A stretch of 64,000 bases of DNA from [Clostridium] citroniae WAL-17108 (GCF_000233455.1 NZ_JH376430.1:1-64000), one strand, 5' to 3'. Shown: positions 43,112 through 52,107, numbered from the stretch's first letter. Numbers and translations are program-made. Notes: generated from the letters alone by a model not told the origin.

Positions 43112-43140
43112 GTACGCCTGTCCGTTAAAGACAGGCATAC
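43112..43140 (-). promoter_or_regulatory. Hairpin in the rpsD-rpoA gap
   Basis: An 11-bp stem with one mismatch, GTACGCCTGTC paired with GACAGGCATAC, in the 166-nt gap. It has no T run, so it is more likely a processing or translation-control element than a terminator. Confidence 0.45.
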
Positions 43141-43168
43141 CTTGTACAATCTATAGAGAATGGCAGGA

Positions 43169-43762
43169 TTATTTGGAATACAACTCGACGATAAGCATTT
43201 CGTTTACTGGAACATCAATCTCATCCCTGGTTGGCAGTTCCTTAACAGTACCGCGCAGGTTCTCCTGGTCCACTTCCAGCCAGGATGGTGTCAGGCGTCC
43301 GCCTGTCACTTCCAGAATATCTTTATATCTCTGAGCAGATTTATACTTCTCTCTTACTTCGATCACATCACCGGCCTTAACCTGGTAAGACGGAATGTTT
43401 ACAGGCTTGCCGTTAACCAGAATATGCTTGTGGTCAACGATCTGCCTTGTCTCCTTACGTGTGCGGCCAAGGCCCATACGGAACAGTACGTTGTCCAGTC
43501 TGCACTCCAGAAGGATCATCAGGTTGGTACCAACCATGCCGTTCATCTTAGATGCCTTAGCATAGTAGTTACGGAAAGGTTTCTCTAACACACCATAAAT
43601 GAATTTAGCTTTCTGCTTTTCTCTCAGCTGCATGCCGTATTCACTTAACTTTTTATTTGATCTTTTTGATTCTCTGTTTGACTTTTTATCAATTCCTAAA
43701 TAGACCGGATCCAGTCCAAGGGATCTACATCTTTTAAGAACAGGAACTCTATCTACTGCCAC
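43169..43762 (-). CDS. rpsD: 30S ribosomal protein S4
   Basis: A 197-aa S4, a primary 16S-binding protein. It has the central S4 RNA-binding domain (LECRLDNVLFRMGLGRTRKE) and the C-terminal PVNEMLIVELYSK. Its N-terminus lacks the zinc cysteines found in some S4 proteins. S4 is the autoregulator of this operon in several bacteria. Confidence 0.97.
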   Translation of the reverse strand: MAVDRVPVLKRCRSLGLDPVYLGIDKKSNRESKRSNKKLSEYGMQLREKQKAKFIYGVLEKPFRNYYAKASKMNGMVGTNLMILLECRLDNVLFRMGLGRTRKETRQIVDHKHILVNGKPVNIPSYQVKAGDVIEVREKYKSAQRYKDILEVTGGRLTPSWLEVDQENLRGTVKELPTRDEIDVPVNEMLIVELYSK

Positions 43763-43787
43763 TTTAATTACCTCCTAATTAAGATCA

Positions 43788-44189
43788 TCAGACTCTTCTA
43801 CGTTTTGGCGGACGGCATCCGTTATGTGGAACCGGTGTTACGTCCTTAATGCTTGTTACTTCCAAACCACATGCCTGAAGGGCACGGATTGCGGCCTCAC
43901 GTCCTGAACCAGGACCCTTAACCATAACGTCTACTGATTTTAAGCCATGTACAAGAGCTGCCTTAGTAGCAGTTTCTGCCGCCATTTGAGCTGCATAAGG
44001 AGTAGATTTCCTTGAACCTCTAAATCCCAGACCACCGGCACTAGCCCATGATAAAGCGTTACCCTGCGCATCAGTTAATGTAACAATTGTGTTATTAAAA
44101 GATGACTGGATATGTGCCTGTCCGCGTTCAACGTTTTTCTTCACACGCTTTTTTGTAACTTTTTTAGTCGTGGACACTTTTTTAGCCAT
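43788..44189 (-). CDS. rpsK: 30S ribosomal protein S11
   Basis: A 133-aa platform protein; conserved AHIQSSFNNTIVTLTD, GLGFRGSRKSTPYAAQ and the C-terminal NGCRPPKRRRV are present. The N-terminus is Lys-rich. Confidence 0.97.
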   Translation of the reverse strand: MAKKVSTTKKVTKKRVKKNVERGQAHIQSSFNNTIVTLTDAQGNALSWASAGGLGFRGSRKSTPYAAQMAAETATKAALVHGLKSVDVMVKGPGSGREAAIRALQACGLEVTSIKDVTPVPHNGCRPPKRRRV

Positions 44190-44277
44190 TTTAAACTAAC
44201 CTACTTTCTCATTTTCTTGAATTCGCTCTTCCTGTTTTTAAAACATGCAAATCGAATTCTGTTACCGTGTTGCTAAA

Positions 44278-44646
44278 TTACTTCTTCTTGTTTGCTACTG
44301 TCTTCCTTGGTCCCTTGCAGGTTCTTGCATTGGTCTTGGTTTTCTGCCCACGGACCGGAAGGCTCTTCCTGTGACGGATTCCTCTGTAGCATCCAATTTC
44401 CTGAAGTCTCTTGATGTTCATAGCAATTTCCCTGCGGAGATCACCTTCAACAGTCTGAGATTCAGCAATGACGTTAGCCAGCTTCTTCACCTCATCATCG
44501 GTTAAATCCTTAACACGAGTATCTGGGTTCACTCCAGCTTCTGTTAAGATACGGTTGGAACTTGTTCTACCGATTCCGTAGATGTAAGTAAGACCGATCT
44601 CAATACGTTTTTCTCTTGGTAAGTCAACACCTGAAATACGAGCCAT
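44278..44646 (-). CDS. rpsM: 30S ribosomal protein S13
   Basis: A 122-aa head protein. MARISGVDLPREKRIEIGL and the C-terminal RGQKTKTNARTCKGP are the family signatures. Standard alpha-operon order rpmJ-rpsM-rpsK. Confidence 0.97.
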   Translation of the reverse strand: MARISGVDLPREKRIEIGLTYIYGIGRTSSNRILTEAGVNPDTRVKDLTDDEVKKLANVIAESQTVEGDLRREIAMNIKRLQEIGCYRGIRHRKSLPVRGQKTKTNARTCKGPRKTVANKKK

Positions 44647-44672
44647 GTGTGTATTACACCTCCTAATTTTAA

Positions 44673-44786
44673 TTAACCTTGTCTCTGTTTATGCTTTGGA
44701 TTTTCACAAATTACTCTGATACTGCCTTTTCTCTTAATGATCTTGCACTTTTCGCAGATCGGCTTTACGGATGATCTAACCTTCAC
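44673..44786 (-). CDS. rpmJ: 50S ribosomal protein L36
   Basis: A 37-aa L36 with the zinc-binding set CEKC...C...H (Cys11, Cys14, Cys27, His32). The start is GTG at 44786, preceded by AAAGGAG; longer in-frame upstream starts are not supported by the family. Confidence 0.96.
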   Translation of the reverse strand: MKVRSSVKPICEKCKIIKRKGSIRVICENPKHKQRQG

Positions 44787-44985
44787 AGTAATTCTCCTTT
44801 CTATAGACCAACAAAGTTGCTCCAGCATTATACCAAATTTTTTCAACAAATGCAAGCACTTTTTTATCTATATTTATTCTTTTTCTTTTCCCCTGGTGTA
44901 CCGCATCTCTGTACCGTGCCGCTGTACCCTGCGGGGTCCCCAACTCCGCCATCGGCTGTGGTTGGGTGTGGGCTGCCGGCAGCCT

Positions 44986-45204
44986 TTATTTATCTCTCCA
45001 GATAATCCTGCCCTTGGACAGGTCATAGGGTGATAACTCAATGGTCACCTTATCTCCCGGCAGAATGCGGATATAGTTCATACGAAGCTTTCCGCTGATG
45101 TGCGCCAGTACCTGATGGCCGTTCTCCAGTTCAACCTGGAACATGGCGTTTGGTAATTTTTCAATTACCACTCCTTCAATTTCAATTACATCTGATTTGG
45201 ACAT
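44986..45204 (-). CDS. infA: Translation initiation factor IF-1
   Basis: A 72-aa single OB-fold factor that occupies the ribosomal A site during initiation. The sequence MSKSDVIEIEGVVIEKLPN and GKLRMNYIRILPGDKV are characteristic. The 199-nt gap before rpmJ shows no gene; it holds GC-rich stretches and no feature I can name. Confidence 0.97.
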   Translation of the reverse strand: MSKSDVIEIEGVVIEKLPNAMFQVELENGHQVLAHISGKLRMNYIRILPGDKVTIELSPYDLSKGRIIWRDK

Positions 45205-45217
45205 ATTATTTTACCTC

Positions 45218-45481
45218 CTACTGCTTGTGGGTGCGTATCAGGGATGCTATCTCCTCATCGCTCACCGTCCCGCCTTCTGTAAGCTTTTTCCTCAAGGTTT
45301 CATCGTATTTACCTGTGAGCTGCAAGTGTTTCCTGTTCTTGCGTTTCTGTTTACTCAGGGGATGCCTCCTGCCGTCTGACAGACTAACATATTCCCCTTG
45401 GACACTGATTATGATATACAGTTCATCTTTGTCGTGACCTGCTAAACTTTTTACCAGGCCGGCTTCTTTAAACTCTACCAT
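45218..45481 (-). CDS. KOW-domain RNA-binding protein (L14e-like)
   Basis: An 87-aa protein starting MVEFKEAGLVKSLAGHDKDE, the KOW motif region, with a basic middle (HPLSKQKRKNRKHLQ). Proteins like this sit between map and infA in many clostridia. They are presumed to bind RNA or ribosomes; the role is not established. The ATG at 45481 follows AGAGGTGA. Confidence 0.88.
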   Translation of the reverse strand: MVEFKEAGLVKSLAGHDKDELYIIISVQGEYVSLSDGRRHPLSKQKRKNRKHLQLTGKYDETLRKKLTEGGTVSDEEIASLIRTHKQ

Positions 45482-45494
45482 AGGGTCACCTCTG

Positions 45495-46241
45495 CTACAG
45501 CGATAAAATCTCAGGCTCGCCATCCGTGATCAGGATGGTGTTCTCGTAGTGGGATGCCAGTGAGCCGTCCTCTGTCACAACGGTCCAGCCATCATCCGTC
45601 CACGCTACATCATAGCGCCCTGCAGTAATCATAGGCTCAATTGCCAAAGTCATTCCCGCCGCCAGCCTGATGCCTTTACGGCGCTGGGCAAAATTAGGGA
45701 TTTCCGGAGCCTCGTGCATTTCCGTACCGATTCCGTGTCCTACCAGGTCACGGACCACACCGAAGCCAAAGCTTTCTGCATAAGCCTGGATGGCTTTGGA
45801 TATATCATTGAGATGATTGCCAGCTTTTGCATACTTTATTCCTTCAAAAAAGCTCTGCTCAGTCACCTCCACCAGTTTCCTGGCAGTGTCGCTCACTTCC
45901 CCCACAATGTGGGTCCTGGCAGCATCGGATTGATATCCCTTCCATATAACGCCTGTGTCCAGGCTGACGATATCACCCTCTTCCAGGTAACGGTGCTTAT
46001 CCGGTATTCCGTGAACAACTTCATCATTGATGGAGATGCACACAGAAGCCGGAAAGCCCTGATAGTTTAAAAAGGAAGGGATACATCCCTGGCTCCTGAT
46101 CATCTCTTCGCAGATTCGGTCAATCTCTTTGGTAGATATGCCCGGCTTTACCACCTTGCCCAGTTCTTCGTGTACATTAGCAAGGATCCTGCCAGCTTCC
46201 CTCATTAATTCAATTTCCCGTTCTGATTTAATTGTTACCAT
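45495..46241 (-). CDS. map: Type I methionyl aminopeptidase
   Basis: A 248-aa metalloprotease removing N-terminal methionine from new proteins. The metal ligands lie in SLDTGV, DAARTHIVG, VGHGIGTEMHEAPEIPN (split), and the final TEDGSLASHYENTI. Usual place between adk and the KOW gene. Confidence 0.97.
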   Translation of the reverse strand: MVTIKSEREIELMREAGRILANVHEELGKVVKPGISTKEIDRICEEMIRSQGCIPSFLNYQGFPASVCISINDEVVHGIPDKHRYLEEGDIVSLDTGVIWKGYQSDAARTHIVGEVSDTARKLVEVTEQSFFEGIKYAKAGNHLNDISKAIQAYAESFGFGVVRDLVGHGIGTEMHEAPEIPNFAQRRKGIRLAAGMTLAIEPMITAGRYDVAWTDDGWTVVTEDGSLASHYENTILITDGEPEILSL

Positions 46242-46244
46242 TAT

Positions 46245-46889
46245 TTATGCTCCTAAAATCTTAACAATGGCCTGGAATACGTCTTCCATATCCATGGTGC
46301 CATCCACTTGTGCCAGAACGCCTGCTTTCTGATAATACTCTATAAGAGGCTGAGTCTGATCATGATATACATCAAGGCGCTTCTTAACTGTCTCAGGTTT
46401 GTCGTCATCCCTGAGGACCAGTACCTGACCGCACACATCACAGATCCCTTCCTTCTTGGGAGGATTGAATTCAATATGATATGTAGCACCGCAGGCCAGA
46501 CATGCGCGGCGTCCGGACATACGCTTTACAATGTTCTCATCCGGCACATCCACGTTAACCGCATAGTCAATGGACTCCCCCATCTCGCCCAGCGCCTTTG
46601 TAAGGCTCTCCGCCTGGGGAATGGTCCTTGGGAACCCATCCAGTACGTATCCGTTCTGACAGTCAGCTTCATGGATCCGGCCAAGCAGCATGCCTATGGT
46701 AATCTCATCCGGCACCAGACCGCCGGCGTCCATAAATGCCTTTGCCTTCATTCCCAGTTCTGTGCCGTTCTTAATATTGGCACGGAAAATATCTCCTGTT
46801 GAAATATGGGGTATCTGATACTTTGCTGCAATTTTTTTTGCCTGGGTACCTTTTCCGGCACCAGGAGCGCCTAACATGATGATTTTCAT
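46245..46889 (-). CDS. adk: Adenylate kinase
   Basis: A 214-aa nucleotide kinase (AMP + ATP to 2 ADP). P-loop GAPGAGKGTQAKK at residues 7-19, DGFPRT, and a LID domain with four cysteines (CLAC and CDVC), the zinc-binding form common in Gram-positives. The ATG at 46889 is used; an upstream ATG adds nine residues. Confidence 0.97.
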   Translation of the reverse strand: MKIIMLGAPGAGKGTQAKKIAAKYQIPHISTGDIFRANIKNGTELGMKAKAFMDAGGLVPDEITIGMLLGRIHEADCQNGYVLDGFPRTIPQAESLTKALGEMGESIDYAVNVDVPDENIVKRMSGRRACLACGATYHIEFNPPKKEGICDVCGQVLVLRDDDKPETVKKRLDVYHDQTQPLIEYYQKAGVLAQVDGTMDMEDVFQAIVKILGA

Positions 46890-46937
46890 AGAACCGATCC
46901 TCCTCGTTATGAGCACCTACTCACTCTTTATAAACGC

Positions 46938-46979
46938 AATCAATCCGCCCCTGTGGAATACCGCAAAGGCAGATTGATT
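46938..46979 (-). promoter_or_regulatory. Stable hairpin between secY and adk
   Basis: A 12-bp stem with one G-T-type mismatch (AATCAATCTGCC with GGCGGATTGATT) and an 18-nt loop lies 16 nt after the secY stop codon. It is followed by only a weak T run, so it may be a partial terminator or an RNA processing/stability element. Confidence 0.5.
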
Positions 46980-46995
46980 AATTCAACTGTGGTTG

Positions 46996-48312
46996 TTAAT
47001 CGTTCAAAAATCCCTTATAATAACGCACAAGCATCTGTGATTCTACTGCTTTGATTGTTTCCAGCACCACGCCTACAATAATGATCAAGGAAGTTCCTGA
47101 AAATGATATATGGCTTACATTTAATAAACCGGATGCCAGAATCGGAACAACCGCAATGATGATCAGGCCGCATGCACCAATAAAAACAATATAATTCAAA
47201 ATCTTATTTAGATAATCGCTGGTTGGTTTTCCCGGGCGGATACCAGGGATAAAGCCTCCCTGCTTTTTCATGTTATTAGCCACTTCCAACGGATTGAAGG
47301 TAATGGACGTATAGAAGTAAGCGAACATAATCAGCAATGCAATATAAATCACCAGACCAATGGAGTACTCCGGAGACTCGGGTCTGCACCATGAGCCTGA
47401 GTTGAGCACCATCAGAATCTTGCCTCCTATGGAGTTGTAATCAACAGTAAAGAACTGAGAGATCACAACAGGGAATGACATGATGGAAGAGGCAAAGATA
47501 ACCGGCATTACACCTGCGGTATTAATCTTCAACGGGATGTTGGAAGCCTGTCCGCCAACCATCTTGCGGCCAACCATTTTCTTGGAATACTGAACCGGGA
47601 TTCTTCTCTCCGCATCGTTTAGCACGATAACAAAGACAACCATGGCCAGGATCACAAGAGCAATCACCAAAATGGCAATAGCTGCTGTAAACACAGTCTG
47701 TCCGAAGATGAAACGGTAATAAAGGCTCCTCACATCATTGGGAACACTGGACAGGATGTTGAATAACAGTACAATTGAAATACCGTTTCCAACGCCCTTT
47801 TCCGTAATCTGCTCACCAATCCACATAAGCAGGGCACTTCCCGTAGTCATTGTAACAATGGCAATGATAATATTCCAGGCATTGTAATCAAGGAGAAGTC
47901 CCTGACGGCCAAAGCCGATGGCCATGGCACTTGATTCAATCAGTGCCAGGGCTACCGTGGTATATCGGGTGTATTCCTGAATCTTTTTCCTGCCGTCTTC
48001 ACCATCCTTTTGCAGCTCTTCCAGTTTTGGAATCGCTATGGTCAGCAGCTGGATGATAATGGAGGATGTGATGTATGGCGTGATGCTCAATGCAAAGATG
48101 GACATGGATGAAAATGATCCACCTGTCATGGCATTAAAGAAGCCAAACACATCCGTTGTCTGTTTTGCAAACCAGTCCGCAAAGAATGTTGTTTCGATTC
48201 CCGGAATTGGAAGCTGGCATCCAAAACGGATGACTACCAGCATCATAAAGGTATAGATAATCTTTTTACGGAGCTCCTGTACCTTAAATGCATTTCTGAT
48301 CGTTTTAAACAT
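46996..48312 (-). CDS. secY: Preprotein translocase subunit SecY
   Basis: A 438-aa channel protein with about ten membrane helices. It begins with the Firmicute N-terminus FKTIRNAFKVQELRKKI and contains the plug/lateral-gate region after QLPIPGI. It overlaps rplO by one base (TAATG). Works with SecA encoded at 14092. Confidence 0.97.
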   Translation of the reverse strand: MFKTIRNAFKVQELRKKIIYTFMMLVVIRFGCQLPIPGIETTFFADWFAKQTTDVFGFFNAMTGGSFSSMSIFALSITPYITSSIIIQLLTIAIPKLEELQKDGEDGRKKIQEYTRYTTVALALIESSAMAIGFGRQGLLLDYNAWNIIIAIVTMTTGSALLMWIGEQITEKGVGNGISIVLLFNILSSVPNDVRSLYYRFIFGQTVFTAAIAILVIALVILAMVVFVIVLNDAERRIPVQYSKKMVGRKMVGGQASNIPLKINTAGVMPVIFASSIMSFPVVISQFFTVDYNSIGGKILMVLNSGSWCRPESPEYSIGLVIYIALLIMFAYFYTSITFNPLEVANNMKKQGGFIPGIRPGKPTSDYLNKILNYIVFIGACGLIIIAVVPILASGLLNVSHISFSGTSLIIIVGVVLETIKAVESQMLVRYYKGFLND

Positions 48313-48752
48313 TAGATCACCTCGCAGGTTCCACCTAAAGCTTCGATTTTAGATTTTGCACCTTCACTGAATGCATTAACCTTAACGGTCAGCTTTTTGG
48401 TTAATTCTCCATTTCCAAGGATCTTTACACCATCTCTTGGATTCTTAACGATTCCAGCTTCGATTAATGTCTCAACAGTAACCTCAGCATCGTTATCGAA
48501 CTGTTCCAGTGCGCTTACGTTAATACCTATAATGGTCTTAGAATTCATATTGGTGAAACCACGCTTTGGGATACGCCTGTATAAAGGCATCTGTCCACCC
48601 TCAAAGCCAGGTCTTGTTGCTCCAGAACGGGCTTTCTGACCCTTGTGGCCCTTACCAGCGGTTTTACCATTGCCTGAACCATGGCCACGGCCTTTTCTAA
48701 AATTATCGCTATGCTTTGAACCTGCAGCAGGCTGTAAATTTGACAATTCCAT
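48312..48752 (-). CDS. rplO: 50S ribosomal protein L15
   Basis: A 146-aa L15 with the Gly/Lys-rich N-terminus (KGRGHGSGNGKTAGKGHKGQ) and C-terminal LTVKVNAFSEGAKSKIEALGG (split). Coupled to secY. Confidence 0.97.
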   Translation of the reverse strand: MELSNLQPAAGSKHSDNFRKGRGHGSGNGKTAGKGHKGQKARSGATRPGFEGGQMPLYRRIPKRGFTNMNSKTIIGINVSALEQFDNDAEVTVETLIEAGIVKNPRDGVKILGNGELTKKLTVKVNAFSEGAKSKIEALGGTCEVI

Positions 48753-48777
48753 GACTGCACCTCCTTACTTTATCTGA

Positions 48778-48960
48778 TTAGATTTCTTCAACTTTTACCA
48801 AATGTCTCACACTTGCAATCATGCCTCTGACAGCGCCATTATCTGGCATCTCAACTGTCTTCTGCATCTTGGTCAGGCCAAGGGCAGCAACAGTTGCCTT
48901 CTGCTTAGGAACAGCACCGATAGGGGACTTGACTAATGTAATCTTTAATTTCTCTGCCAT
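48778..48960 (-). CDS. rpmD: 50S ribosomal protein L30
   Basis: A 60-aa L30 with LKITLVKSPIGAVPKQKATV and the C-terminal GMIASVRHLVKVEEI. Present in Firmicutes of this kind and missing in some other bacteria. Confidence 0.96.
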   Translation of the reverse strand: MAEKLKITLVKSPIGAVPKQKATVAALGLTKMQKTVEMPDNGAVRGMIASVRHLVKVEEI

Positions 48961-48975
48961 GTCTTTCTCCTCCTA

Positions 48976-49485
48976 TTAGCCTACAATTTCTTCCACAGAT
49001 TTGCCGCGCAGTCTTGCAAATTCTTCCGGTGTCTTCAAAGAAGTTAAACCGGCAAGTGTTGCCAGAACAACGTTTGTCTTGTTGTTGGAACCTAAAGACT
49101 TGGTACGGATATTCTTGATTCCTGCCATTTCCAGTACGGAACGTGCGGGACCTCCGGCGATAACACCGGTACCTTCAGGAGCTCTCTTTAACAGAACAGC
49201 TGCACTTCCGAATTTACCAATAAAATCATGTGGGATACTCTTATTCTCATCTACTGGAATCTCTACCAGATTCTTAATTGCGGCTTCTTTACCTTTGCGG
49301 ATCGCTTCCGGAACCTCGCCTGCCTTGCCTAAACCAGCACCGACATGGCCGTTACCGTCACCTACTACTACCAGAGCGGAAAATCTCATGGTACGTCCAC
49401 CTTTAACAGTCTTGGATACTCTCTTGATCGCAACTACCTTGTCATTCAGTTCCATCTGACTGGCATCAATAATTGTACGCTTCAT
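48976..49485 (-). CDS. rpsE: 30S ribosomal protein S5
   Basis: A 169-aa S5 of the decoding-fidelity region. The double-stranded RNA-binding segment (VAIKRVSKTVKGGRTMRFSA) and GVIAGGPARSVLEMAGI are conserved. Confidence 0.97.
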   Translation of the reverse strand: MKRTIIDASQMELNDKVVAIKRVSKTVKGGRTMRFSALVVVGDGNGHVGAGLGKAGEVPEAIRKGKEAAIKNLVEIPVDENKSIPHDFIGKFGSAAVLLKRAPEGTGVIAGGPARSVLEMAGIKNIRTKSLGSNNKTNVVLATLAGLTSLKTPEEFARLRGKSVEEIVG

Positions 49486-49500
49486 GCTTGTTCTCCTCTC

Positions 49501-49869
49501 TTAGAAATCCAGACCAGCCTCGCGGGCTGCATCTGCTAATACCTGAATTTTGCCCTGATATATAAAGCCGCCTCTATCGAAAACAACTTCCTTGATACCT
49601 TTTTCAAGGGCTCTCTTTGCGATTACTGTACCTACATATGCTGCAGCTGCCTTGTCATTGGTCTTCTCCAGTTCAGCGTTAACTTCCTTCTCAACTGTAG
49701 AAGCAGCAACTAAAGTGTTACCAACCGTATCGTCGATAATTTGAGCATACATATGATTATTACTTCTGAACACTGCCAGACGCGGTCTCTCTGCTGTGCC
49801 AGCAAAACGGTTACGCATTCTATTGTGTTTCTTTACGCGAACTTCGCTTCTTGACTGTTTGTTAACCAT
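49501..49869 (-). CDS. rplR: 50S ribosomal protein L18
   Basis: A 122-aa 5S rRNA-binding protein with RLAVFRSNNHMYAQIIDD and the C-terminal FDRGGFIYQGKIQVLADAAR (split). Confidence 0.97.
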   Translation of the reverse strand: MVNKQSRSEVRVKKHNRMRNRFAGTAERPRLAVFRSNNHMYAQIIDDTVGNTLVAASTVEKEVNAELEKTNDKAAAAYVGTVIAKRALEKGIKEVVFDRGGFIYQGKIQVLADAAREAGLDF

Positions 49870-49886
49870 TTTTACACTCTCCTTAA

Positions 49887-50429
49887 TTATTTCTTACCAG
49901 TCTTACCAACTTTACGTCTGATAACCTCGTCAGCATACTTGATACCCTTGCCCTTGTATGGCTCAGGCCTTCTCTTGTCTCTGATTTCAGCAGCGTATTG
50001 GCCAACTTTTTCTTTATTGATACCTTTAACAGTGATCTTGTTCTGTCCCTCTAAGACGGTCTCGATGCCTTCAGGATCTTCCATCTCTACCGGATGGGAG
50101 TAGCCCAGGTTCAGAGTAAGCTTCTTGCCCTGCTTTGCAGCTCTGTAACCAACACCGTTTACTTCCAGAACCTTCTCATAGCCCTCTGTAACACCATGGA
50201 TCATGTTGTTTACCAGGGTTCTGGTCAGACCATGTAAAGATTTCATTTTCTTTAAATCGTTTGGTCTGCTTACGATAATCTGTCCATCTTTCTGCTCGAT
50301 GGTCATCTCTACTGGGAGATCTCTCTCCAATGTTCCCTTTGGACCTTTTACAGTCACTTTATTTCCTTCTGCGATTGTAACAGTTACACCTGCCGGAACC
50401 GCAACTGGCATTCTACCGATACGTGACAT
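49887..50429 (-). CDS. rplF: 50S ribosomal protein L6
   Basis: A 180-aa L6 made of two similar domains; conserved N-terminus MSRIGRMPVAVPAGV and C-terminal RRPEPYKGKGIKYADEVIRRK (split). Confidence 0.97.
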   Translation of the reverse strand: MSRIGRMPVAVPAGVTVTIAEGNKVTVKGPKGTLERDLPVEMTIEQKDGQIIVSRPNDLKKMKSLHGLTRTLVNNMIHGVTEGYEKVLEVNGVGYRAAKQGKKLTLNLGYSHPVEMEDPEGIETVLEGQNKITVKGINKEKVGQYAAEIRDKRRPEPYKGKGIKYADEVIRRKVGKTGKK

Positions 50430-50496
50430 GCCTTTACCTCCTACTTAAATTCTCGGAAGGAACTGTGCGTTCCTTCTGTTTTCAGTCGCACGCATT

Positions 50497-50533
50497 GAGC
50501 ACTGAGCGCCCGTACATTAGGCGCTTACATGCG
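50497..50533. repeat. 37-bp dispersed repeat, copy 2 (rpsH-rplF gap)
   Basis: GAGCACTGAGCGCCCGT, a variable 7-mer, then GCGCTTACATGCG, matching copy 1 at 31437 in length and block order. Internal stem AGCGCC/GGCGCT; nested AGCACT/AGTGCT and CGCAT/ATGCG pairings are possible. It sits in an unusually long (164-nt) gap of an otherwise compact operon. Confidence 0.65.
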
Positions 50534-50593
50534 AAAGTGCTTCGTGATACTTAACAGGGGCTTTCCCGGTTAGTATCATCGAAGTTTCCATAG

Positions 50594-50995
50594 TTACCAA
50601 ACAAATGCCAGAACCTCGCCGCCAACACCTAACTGACGTGCTTCCTTATCGGTGATCACACCCTGGTTGGTGGAAATGATTGCGGTACCAAGTCCGCCCA
50701 GCACCTTGGGAAGCTCTTCCTTGTTTGCGTACACACGCAGACCAGGCTTGGAGATTCTCTTGATACCGGAAATAATTTTCTCGTTCTTATCTTTACCGTA
50801 CTTTAAGGTGATTCTGATGGATGCAAAACCGCCGTCCTCTACCATGTCGTACTTTGCAACATAACCCTCTTTTACCAGAATATCAGCAATAGCTAATTTC
50901 ATCTTGGATGAAGGTACGTCTACTGTATCATGTTTTGCAGTGTTTGCATTACGGATTCTTGTAAGCATATCTGCAATCGGATCGCTCATTGTCAT
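50594..50995 (-). CDS. rpsH: 30S ribosomal protein S8
   Basis: A 133-aa S8, 16S central-domain binder, with MSDPIADMLTRIRNA at the start and STNQGVITDKEARQLGVGGE near the end. In E. coli S8 is the repressor of the spc operon. Confidence 0.97.
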   Translation of the reverse strand: MTMSDPIADMLTRIRNANTAKHDTVDVPSSKMKLAIADILVKEGYVAKYDMVEDGGFASIRITLKYGKDKNEKIISGIKRISKPGLRVYANKEELPKVLGGLGTAIISTNQGVITDKEARQLGVGGEVLAFVW

Positions 50996-51027
50996 TTTAA
51001 AATGCCTCCTTCCTCTTTCTCTCTATC

Positions 51028-51213
51028 TTACCAGCTAGCTTTCTTAACGCCAGGAATCTGACCCTTGTATGCTAACTCACGGAAACAAATACGGCAGATT
51101 CCGTACTTTCTTAAGTAAGCATGTGGACGGCCACAGATCCTGCAGCGGTTGTACTCTCTGGAAGAGAATTTAGCCGGACGCTGCTGTTTAATCTTCATTG
51201 AAGTCTTAGCCAT
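51028..51213 (-). CDS. rpsN: 30S ribosomal protein S14 type Z
   Basis: A 61-aa zinc-type S14 with CRICGRPHAYLRKYGICRIC, giving four cysteine ligands (CxxC...CxxC). Its short length separates it from the zinc-free long form. Confidence 0.97.
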   Translation of the reverse strand: MAKTSMKIKQQRPAKFSSREYNRCRICGRPHAYLRKYGICRICFRELAYKGQIPGVKKASW

Positions 51214-51229
51214 GAAAGTTTCCTCCTAA

Positions 51230-51769
51230 CTATTTTGCAAACGGCATATTGAATAATGTCAAAAGTTCACGAGCTTCTTCGTCAGTCTTAGCGGTGGTAA
51301 CGAAGATGATATCCATACCTCTTACCTTGTCAACTTTGTCGTACTCAATCTCAGGGAAGATCAGCTGCTCTTTGATACCGAGCGCATAGTTTCCTCTGCC
51401 ATCAAATGCGTTAGGGTTAACACCTCTAAAGTCACGTACACGGGGCAGTGCCAGGTTTACCAGGCGGTCCAGGAATTCATACATTCTCTCGCCGCGCAGT
51501 GTTACCTTGCAGCCGATTGCCATGCCTTCACGGAGTTTGAAGTTAGCGATGGACTTCTTAGCCTTGGTGGTAATAGCCTTCTGTCCGGAGATGATTTCCA
51601 GATCTCTTACAGCTGAATCCAGGACCTTGGCATTTTCCTTTGCTTCGCCTACGCCCATGTTGATAACGATCTTATCCAGCTTCGGCACCTGCATAACGTT
51701 CTTATATCCAAATTTCTTCATCAGCGCGTCTACCATTTCGCTCTGATACTGTTCTTTTAATCTAGCCAA
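51230..51769 (-). CDS. rplE: 50S ribosomal protein L5
   Basis: A 179-aa 5S rRNA-binding protein; conserved KIVINMGVGEA, TTKAKKSIANFKLREG and DFRGVNPNAFDGRGNY segments. Confidence 0.97.
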   Translation of the reverse strand: MARLKEQYQSEMVDALMKKFGYKNVMQVPKLDKIVINMGVGEAKENAKVLDSAVRDLEIISGQKAITTKAKKSIANFKLREGMAIGCKVTLRGERMYEFLDRLVNLALPRVRDFRGVNPNAFDGRGNYALGIKEQLIFPEIEYDKVDKVRGMDIIFVTTAKTDEEARELLTLFNMPFAK

Positions 51770-51792
51770 CGTTTTTTTCCTCCTCTCCTGAA

Positions 51793-52107
51793 TTAATCAA
51801 TCACTTTGCCAGTTGTCTTTGCAACACGAACCTTCTTGCCGTCTTTTACATCAAAGCCGACTCTGGTTGCCTTGCCGTCAACTACCAGCATTACATTGGA
51901 GATATCAATGGGAGCTTCCTGATTTACGATGCCGCCCTGCGGATTACCGGGAGCCTGTTTTGTGTGCTTGGTAATCATATTGCAGCCCTGTACCAGGACT
52001 TTATTCTTCTTTGTGTCAACAGAGATCACTTTACCCTGCTTATCTTTATCTTTACCTGCGATTACAACTACTAAGTCGTCTTTTTTGATTTTATGCACAG
52101 TGGACAC
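51793..52107 (-). CDS. rplX: 50S ribosomal protein L24
   Basis: A 104-aa assembly initiator with a KOW motif (DDLVVVIAGKDKDKQGKVI) and the conserved NMITKHTKQ. Confidence 0.97.
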   Translation of the reverse strand: MSTVHKIKKDDLVVVIAGKDKDKQGKVISVDTKKNKVLVQGCNMITKHTKQAPGNPQGGIVNQEAPIDISNVMLVVDGKATRVGFDVKDGKKVRVAKTTGKVID

